From Terriglobia bacterium (GTDB taxonomy: Bacteria; Acidobacteriota; Terriglobia; Bryobacterales; Bryobacteraceae), in the NCBI GenBank assembly GCA_021325235.1, contig JAJPHN010000025.1, positions 1-64,000 of the forward strand: a DNA stretch of 64,000 bases, given 5' to 3'. This document shows positions 56,255 to 64,000 of the stretch, piece by piece (the stretch's first letter is position 1; the number at the start of each line of letters is the position of its first letter). Under the pieces are notes generated by a model. That model saw nothing but the letters and a program-made list of their open reading frames with translations. It ran no database searches and was not told the origin of the DNA. Both the position numbers and the translations under genes were made by a program.

Positions 56255-58956
56255 ATGTCGGTATCGATCTCGGCACCACCAATTCCGCGGTTGCTTACAT
56301 CGATCCGCGCGAAGCCGCTGAAGCTGATTTCCCGCCCATTCACGTTTTACCCATCCGCCAGCAGGTCGAAGCGAATCGTGAAGAAGCGTTGCGCACGCTG
56401 CCTTCGTTTCTCTATCTCAGTGATCCGCCTGTAGTCGGCGCCTATGCCCGTGAGCAGGGTGCACTCGTCCCAACCAAGACCGTACATTCCGCAAAAAGCT
56501 GGCTGTCGAATTCCGAGGCTGATCGCACCGCCAAAATCCTTCCCTGGGACAGCACCGAAGAAGGCCGGGTTCTCTCGCCCGTAGACGCGTCCGCGGAATA
56601 CCTGCGGACGCTGCGCCGCGCTTGGGAAAACACGAAAGGTTCTGCGCTGACTGAACAAAACGTGGTGCTCACGGTCCCCGCCAGCTTTGATGAAGAAGCG
56701 CGGGAGCTTACGGTACAGGCCGCGCGCGAAGCCGGTATTGAGCAGCTCACGCTGCTCGAAGAGCCAGCCGCCGCTTTCTACGCCTGGATTGCCAGCCATC
56801 TCGCGCGCTCCAATAAGGAGCTCTTCGACGGGCAAACCGTTCTCGTCTGCGACGTCGGCGGCGGCACGAGCGACTTCACTCTTGTGCGTGTACAGCGCGA
56901 GGGCGATCGTGTGCAGTTCACACGTACCAATGTCGGCCGTCATCTGCTGCTTGGCGGCGACAATCTCGATCTCACCATTTCCTGGCTTGCCGAATCGAAG
57001 CTCGGCAAAACGTTGTCGCTCCGGCAGCGCAGCGCACTCCGGCGCCAGTGCTCGAACGCCAAGGAACGTCTGCTTGCGCCGAACGGTCCGGCTTCGGTCG
57101 AAATCACGATTGTGGGCGCCGGCTCGTCCCTCATCGGCGGCACGCTAAAGACTTCCATCACACGCGATGAAGTGCTGGAGCTGGCGCTCGGAGGTTTTCT
57201 TCCGCCTTGCGCGTTCACGGACAAGCCGCAGCAGGAGAAGCAGAGCGTATTCCGCGAGCTCGGGCTCCCCTATGTCTCCGACCCGGCCATCACACGGCAC
57301 CTCGCCGAATTTCTCGCCAACTCTCCGGCTGCCCAATCCGGCGTAGACGCGATCCTGTTCAACGGCGGCTTCTTCATCCCGCAGGTCTTCCGCGAGCGCG
57401 TCCGCGACGTCGTTGCACAGTGGTTCGGCCGCACCCCTCTGCTGTTTGAAAATCACGATCTCGATCTCGCCGTGGCCATCGGCGCGGCTTATTACTCGTA
57501 CGTGCGCGCGACCGGCAGCGGTGTGCTCGTGCGTGGCGGACTACCCCGCGCCTATTTCCTTGGACTGCAGGACAATGCGTCTTCCGATATTCGCGCCGTC
57601 TGTCTTATGCCCCGCGGCACAGAAGAAGGCGAGGAAATCCAGCTCTCGCAGCCCGAGTTGCAGCTTCTCGCCAATACCCCGGTTGCGTTTCGCCTGTACA
57701 GCTCGCTTTCTCGCACAGAAGACAGGGCCGGCGACGTGATCTCGCTTCCGCCGTCGGACCACATGCTTGACCCGGCCAGCGATCCACGCCTGCACATGCC
57801 CCTGCGCGCAGTGATTCGCTTCGGCAAAGGTGGCGAGCGGCAGGTTCCGGTCTCGCTCGGCGCCCGCCTCAACGAAGTAGGCACGCTCGAGGCCTGGGCC
57901 GCTTCGAAGATCAGCGAACATCGCTGGCGATTGCAATTTTCTTTGCGCAAGTCGGCCGATTCTGACGAGCGCCAGAGTGCTGCTATCGCTGCCGTTCGTT
58001 CCACCGCCGTAATTTCGCCCGAAGCGCAGGCCAATGCCGAAGCGCTTATCGAGCAAGTCTTCGGCCCGTCAGTAACCAAAGCCGCAAATCCACTTCCGCC
58101 GGAACAACTGCCCGCGCGCCTTGAACAAGCGCTCGGTTTGGGACGGATGTCCTGGCCTCTTCCGGCAGTGCGCGCGCTCGCCGATAAGCTGCTCGCATTC
58201 ACTGACGGCCGCCGCAAGAATGCGCCACACGAAGCGCGCTGGCTGAATCTCACCGGCTTCTGCCTGCGCCCCGGATTCGGCTATCCGGGGGATGAATTCC
58301 GTATCGAACAGGCTCGGCGCGTCTATTCGAGCGGACTCACTTTCGGCAATCAGGTGCAGAACGAAATCGATTGGTGGGTCTTCTGCGGTCGCATATCCGG
58401 AGGTCTCAATCGGAATCAGCAGGGCGATATCTTCCAGCGCTTATCGCCCATTCTTTTGCCCAAACAGAAGCGCAAAGGTCGCATCAACCAAGCTCTTTAC
58501 CGCGAGATGTGGCGCACCGCTGCCAGCCTCGAGCTGCTGCCCGTCCAAACCAAGACGCAGTTGGGCGAAGCGCTGCTCGCGATGGTGAAGCAAGGCGAAA
58601 TGGTCGAAGTTGGCGCGTGGTGTTTGTCGCGTCTGGGTGCACGCAAGCTCTTCAGTGGACCGATCAATCTGGTGCTGCCGCCCTCCACTGTTATTCGCTG
58701 GATCGATGCGCTCTTGAAACTTCCTCGTACGCCTTCGCTGCTCGAATCGGTCGTGCAGATCGCGCGCCTGACGGGCGATGCCGCACGGGATCTGCCCGCC
58801 GGCACGCTGGATGCCGTGCGCCGCGCGTGTGAGACAACACCGCGGGCTGCAGAACTCTTGCGCGATCTAGCCGGCGAAGGTGACGAAGCATCCGCGGGGC
58901 GTGTTTTCGGCGAAGATCTGCCTGCCGGATTTGTGCTTGCCTCAAGCAGCACCTGA
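56251..58956 (+). CDS. Hsp70-family protein with long C-terminal extension (901 aa)
   Basis: A second Hsp70 ATPase, paired with the one upstream. Phosphate 1 is VGIDLGTTNSAVAYID, and LVCDVGGGTSDFTLVRV phosphate 2. The N-terminal about 560 residues form the ATPase plus a degenerate substrate region. The C-terminal 340 residues are an added helical domain (NQVQNEIDWWVFCGRISGG, LYREMWRTAASLELLPVQ) that I associate with DUF3731. Overlap with its partner suggests equimolar synthesis. No DnaJ or GrpE is nearby. A chaperone role is inferred. Confidence 0.87.
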   Translation: MNVGIDLGTTNSAVAYIDPREAAEADFPPIHVLPIRQQVEANREEALRTLPSFLYLSDPPVVGAYAREQGALVPTKTVHSAKSWLSNSEADRTAKILPWDSTEEGRVLSPVDASAEYLRTLRRAWENTKGSALTEQNVVLTVPASFDEEARELTVQAAREAGIEQLTLLEEPAAAFYAWIASHLARSNKELFDGQTVLVCDVGGGTSDFTLVRVQREGDRVQFTRTNVGRHLLLGGDNLDLTISWLAESKLGKTLSLRQRSALRRQCSNAKERLLAPNGPASVEITIVGAGSSLIGGTLKTSITRDEVLELALGGFLPPCAFTDKPQQEKQSVFRELGLPYVSDPAITRHLAEFLANSPAAQSGVDAILFNGGFFIPQVFRERVRDVVAQWFGRTPLLFENHDLDLAVAIGAAYYSYVRATGSGVLVRGGLPRAYFLGLQDNASSDIRAVCLMPRGTEEGEEIQLSQPELQLLANTPVAFRLYSSLSRTEDRAGDVISLPPSDHMLDPASDPRLHMPLRAVIRFGKGGERQVPVSLGARLNEVGTLEAWAASKISEHRWRLQFSLRKSADSDERQSAAIAAVRSTAVISPEAQANAEALIEQVFGPSVTKAANPLPPEQLPARLEQALGLGRMSWPLPAVRALADKLLAFTDGRRKNAPHEARWLNLTGFCLRPGFGYPGDEFRIEQARRVYSSGLTFGNQVQNEIDWWVFCGRISGGLNRNQQGDIFQRLSPILLPKQKRKGRINQALYREMWRTAASLELLPVQTKTQLGEALLAMVKQGEMVEVGAWCLSRLGARKLFSGPINLVLPPSTVIRWIDALLKLPRTPSLLESVVQIARLTGDAARDLPAGTLDAVRRACETTPRAAELLRDLAGEGDEASAGRVFGEDLPAGFVLASSST

Positions 58957-58961
58957 TCGCC

Positions 58962-59840
58962 ATGCGCGAAACCGAAATCGTCGAGTATATCCGGGGTCTT
59001 GGCTCCGGTATCGGCGACGATTGCGCTGTGTTTCAGCCGCGCGCCCGCGAAGATCTCGTCTTCACTACCGATTTCGTGCTCGAATCGCGTCATTTCGAGC
59101 TTTCCACTCACACTGCTGCGGATGTTGGCCACAAAGCGCTGGCGCGCAGTTTGTCGGATCTCGCCGCCATGGGCGCCGAACCGGCATTTTGCCTGGTCTC
59201 ACTCGCGATTCCGCCGAAACTTGCCTCACGCTGGGTGAAAGAGTTTTATGGCGGATTGACGGCGCTCGCCACGCGCTTCGGAGTCACACTTGCAGGCGGC
59301 GACACGGCGCGCTTCGAGCGCGTTGTTGTGGATGTAATGTGCTGCGGACGCGTTCCTCGCGGCAAAGCACTTCTGCGAAGCGGAGCGCAACCGGGCGATG
59401 CAATTTACGTCACGGGTGAACTCGGCGCCTCTGCCCACGGTTTGACAACGAAGCGCGGAGAGGCCTGGAAACGCCATCTGCGCCCCGAACCGCGCATTGC
59501 CGCCGGACTCGCGCTGCGCAAACTAGGCGTGAGTGCCTGCATGGATCTGAGCGACGGCTTATCGCTCGATCTCGTGCGCCTTTGCAAAGAATCGCGCGTG
59601 AGCGCAGAGCTTACTGGCGAGCTGCCGATCGCGCGCGGCGCCTCGCTGGATGAAGCCCTGAACGGCGGCGAAGACTACGAACTGCTTTTTACATCGAGGC
59701 GCAACCTGCCGCACGAAATTGCCGGGGTTACCGTTACCCGTATTGGCAGGATCACCAGCCAGCGTCCAGCACGCATCCGATTTGCCGGACGGCCGCTGAA
59801 ACCGAAGGCATTCGATCACTTCGCCGAGGCGAAGTCTTAG
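58962..59840 (+). CDS. thiL: Thiamine-monophosphate kinase ThiL
   Basis: ATP-dependent kinase making thiamine diphosphate from the monophosphate, 292 residues of the PurM/ThiL fold. SGIGDDCAVF carries the N-terminal Mg/ATP-binding acidic pair; TTDFVLESRHF, SLSDLAAMGAEP and GGDTARFE are family signatures. The C-terminal ACMDLSDGLSLDL and LNGGEDYELLF blocks are intact. It begins 5 bases after the Hsp70 gene and is probably co-transcribed. With thiC at 39.7 kb it marks thiamine synthesis in this genome. Confidence 0.95.
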   Translation: MRETEIVEYIRGLGSGIGDDCAVFQPRAREDLVFTTDFVLESRHFELSTHTAADVGHKALARSLSDLAAMGAEPAFCLVSLAIPPKLASRWVKEFYGGLTALATRFGVTLAGGDTARFERVVVDVMCCGRVPRGKALLRSGAQPGDAIYVTGELGASAHGLTTKRGEAWKRHLRPEPRIAAGLALRKLGVSACMDLSDGLSLDLVRLCKESRVSAELTGELPIARGASLDEALNGGEDYELLFTSRRNLPHEIAGVTVTRIGRITSQRPARIRFAGRPLKPKAFDHFAEAKS

Positions 59841-59919
59841 GATTCAGCGAAGCTGTGAAACCCCGTTGTCTCTGGGGATCGGGCGCGCGCGAATCTGCAC
59901 GCGCCGCACCTCATTTGCG

Positions 59920-62609
<2,690 letters not shown>

Positions 62610-62619
62610 GAACAACTAT

Positions 62620-62634
62620 TTAGATCATATCTAA
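62620..62634. promoter_or_regulatory. PerR/Fur-type operator
   Basis: TTAGAT-CAT-ATCTAA is a perfect 6-3-6 inverted repeat, ten bases upstream of the perR ATG. It covers the -10 box of the perR-katG promoter, so binding would block transcription and release it when peroxide inactivates the repressor. Confidence 0.75.
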
Positions 62635-62650
62635 TCTGAAATTAAGTCAA
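62624..62650 (-). promoter_or_regulatory. perR-katG promoter
   Basis: On the minus strand TTGACT (62650-62645) is a near-perfect -35, and TATGAT (62629-62624) the -10, spaced 15 bp, shorter than ideal. Transcription would start about 8 bases before the ATG. Confidence 0.6.
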
Positions 62651-62679
62651 GCCTGGCGGCTCCAATTCCAAAAAAACGC

Positions 62680-64000
62680 TCAAGGCAAGTTTGATGAATG
62701 CTTGGATTTCCGAGCCAGAAGTCGCAACAAGCCAAATACCGCGAGTACCAGCGCCGTTGCGAGTGTAATCGTGGCGCCGATGAGGAAGGCGCGCGGGCGA
62801 TACAGGAAACGTACGCGGTGTTTGCCCGGAGTTAGTAGAACGCCTCGGAAATAATAATTCGTTGTGAGTATCGGAGCATCTCGACCGTCCACTTCCGCCT
62901 TCCAGCCGGGATAGGCCGTATCGTTCAGCATCAGCAATCCCGAACCAAGCGCATTTGCCTCGATCACTACCTGCTGTGAAGAGTAATGGGCGATCACTGC
63001 GGGGGTAAGCTGCGGCGAAGAGCGGTTATCAAACTGAAACAATTTTGCTTCGTTGGATTTTGTGAGCGCGTGGCTGTTCACCACTACGGCGCGAAAGGGA
63101 TCGAATGCAGGATCGGCAAGACGCTTCAATACCATAGCGTCGTCAGGTTCCAAGTCGACCTGATAAAACACCGCTGCGCGTGGCAAAACATGGTCGTATT
63201 CGGAAATCTTCACTTCGCGATCATAGACCGGCTCAAAGACACTCTGAGGTGCGGCCGGTCGATCACCGAAATGCAGATCAGACCAGCCGGCCCAGTCGGC
63301 AGCCGTGTTACCGGCCGGTCCCGGTCCGGTCGAAAAGAGCAACTGTATGGGTTGTCCGGCATACGAGCGGAGATCGATTTCGCCTTCCATCCAGCGGCGG
63401 TCGGAGGTGTTGTGCTTGGGGTCGATGTACTTTGAAAATACACGCTGAATTGAGCCGCTCTTATCTCTCAGTTCGATTGAAAAGTCGACTCCATCCCCGG
63501 GAAGGCTCCAGGCTCCCGTTTCGATCCCATAAGAAAAGCGAAAAACCGGGTGCGACCTGGGTACCACGACATCATATGGCAAGCGCTCATAGGGCGGATG
63601 TTCCCCAAGCGTACGCCGGATCTCTTTATTGATGCTGAAAGTCTGGTCACTAACCTGGCTTTCGTGGCCTGGCGTCAGATGGCCTCGGTTCTGTTCGAGG
63701 ATCGCCTCGATAACTGGATCCGGCGGAGCAAAAAAGTTGGTCGCCACGATGTATTTCACCGAAGACAGCTGCAGCAGCCGCTGTGTGACGGGCCGGGTGA
63801 AATCGAACTCGGCAAGACCGCGGAAGCATTGAGATAGTTCGGGCGAGTAAGCGGGCCAGTCCGGAAAAAAAGCCTCAAGCCACGGGAAGTAGTTGCTTAC
63901 GTAAAGCGCGTCGAGATAGCGGATATCAGAGATCTGAAAGGCGGCTGCCCAATTCGGGACGAGTACTCCGTTCTGACCCACGATACGGTATTGATCGCCA
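62680..64000 (-). CDS. YfhO-like membrane protein (3' part)
   Basis: C-terminal about 439 residues of a large membrane protein; the frame is open to the right edge, so the start lies outside. The soluble extracytoplasmic part (NWAAAFQISDIRYLDALYVS, APILTTNYYFRGVLL, PGKHRVRFLYRPRAF) matches the YfhO family, linked to lipoteichoic acid or polymer glycosylation. A final helix (FLIGATITLATALVLAVFG) and basic tail end it. The expected ten-plus N-terminal helices are not in the window. It is transcribed away from the perR gene. Confidence 0.8.
   Translation of the reverse strand, partial: GDQYRIVGQNGVLVPNWAAAFQISDIRYLDALYVSNYFPWLEAFFPDWPAYSPELSQCFRGLAEFDFTRPVTQRLLQLSSVKYIVATNFFAPPDPVIEAILEQNRGHLTPGHESQVSDQTFSINKEIRRTLGEHPPYERLPYDVVVPRSHPVFRFSYGIETGAWSLPGDGVDFSIELRDKSGSIQRVFSKYIDPKHNTSDRRWMEGEIDLRSYAGQPIQLLFSTGPGPAGNTAADWAGWSDLHFGDRPAAPQSVFEPVYDREVKISEYDHVLPRAAVFYQVDLEPDDAMVLKRLADPAFDPFRAVVVNSHALTKSNEAKLFQFDNRSSPQLTPAVIAHYSSQQVVIEANALGSGLLMLNDTAYPGWKAEVDGRDAPILTTNYYFRGVLLTPGKHRVRFLYRPRAFLIGATITLATALVLAVFGLLRLLARKSKHSSNLP

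Overview
The window is GC-rich, densely packed chromosomal DNA, most likely from an Acidobacteriota bacterium near Bryobacterales/Solibacter. The family markers are a VWFA-related protein of the type described from Acidobacteria (41261-42913), a winged-helix/TolB sensor-regulator of the type abundant there (31726-33873), an FtsI with a C-terminal PASTA domain, many exported TPR, ankyrin and VWA proteins, and a mini-palindrome in an intergenic gap. No rRNA, tRNA, CRISPR or prophage was seen.

Layout. Positions 1-15373 hold the division and cell-wall (dcw) cluster, all on the plus strand and nearly gapless: rsmH (3' part), ftsL-like, ftsI, murE, murF, mraY, murD, ftsW, murG, murC, ftsQ, ftsA, ftsZ, then a hairpin terminator. 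It makes the UDP-MurNAc-pentapeptide and lipid precursors and builds the divisome. murB and ddl, often found between murC and ftsQ, are absent here. After it come an enolase-superfamily enzyme with an exported LolA-like protein (minus strand), a probable structured RNA leader directly upstream of an RpoD-type sigma factor, purA, a FecR-domain protein and a Tat-exported mannonate-dehydratase-like enzyme. Positions 23.3-24.5 kb are decayed: a Ser/Thr kinase C-lobe and a PEP-CTERM-like secreted protein, both frameshifted. Then come a DUF58/BatA/VWA operon lacking its usual MoxR ATPase, a TPR protein, and a winged-helix/TolB regulator behind a possible sigma-54 promoter.

An intact IS256-family element (about 34194-35619) with long imperfect inverted repeats and an 8-9 bp target duplication lies just upstream of a compact four-gene operon (35835-38677). 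That operon encodes an outer-membrane barrel-like protein, an exported FMN-binding protein, the ApbE flavin transferase and a histidine-rich four-helix membrane protein. It looks like an extracytoplasmic flavin electron-transfer module and carries a palindromic operator candidate. It is the most system-like accessory locus here.

The rest is mixed housekeeping: a thioesterase, tag, thiC, the VWFA protein, leuS (which appears to start at a non-AUG codon), a cupin, a methyltransferase, a TPR-TPR-rnc operon, trxA, an ankyrin protein, sppA, a lysine-rich histone-H1-like protein, a DUF2760/Hsp70/Hsp70 operon, thiL, a perR-katG oxidative-stress operon with a palindromic box over its promoter, and the 3' part of a YfhO-like membrane protein running off the right edge.
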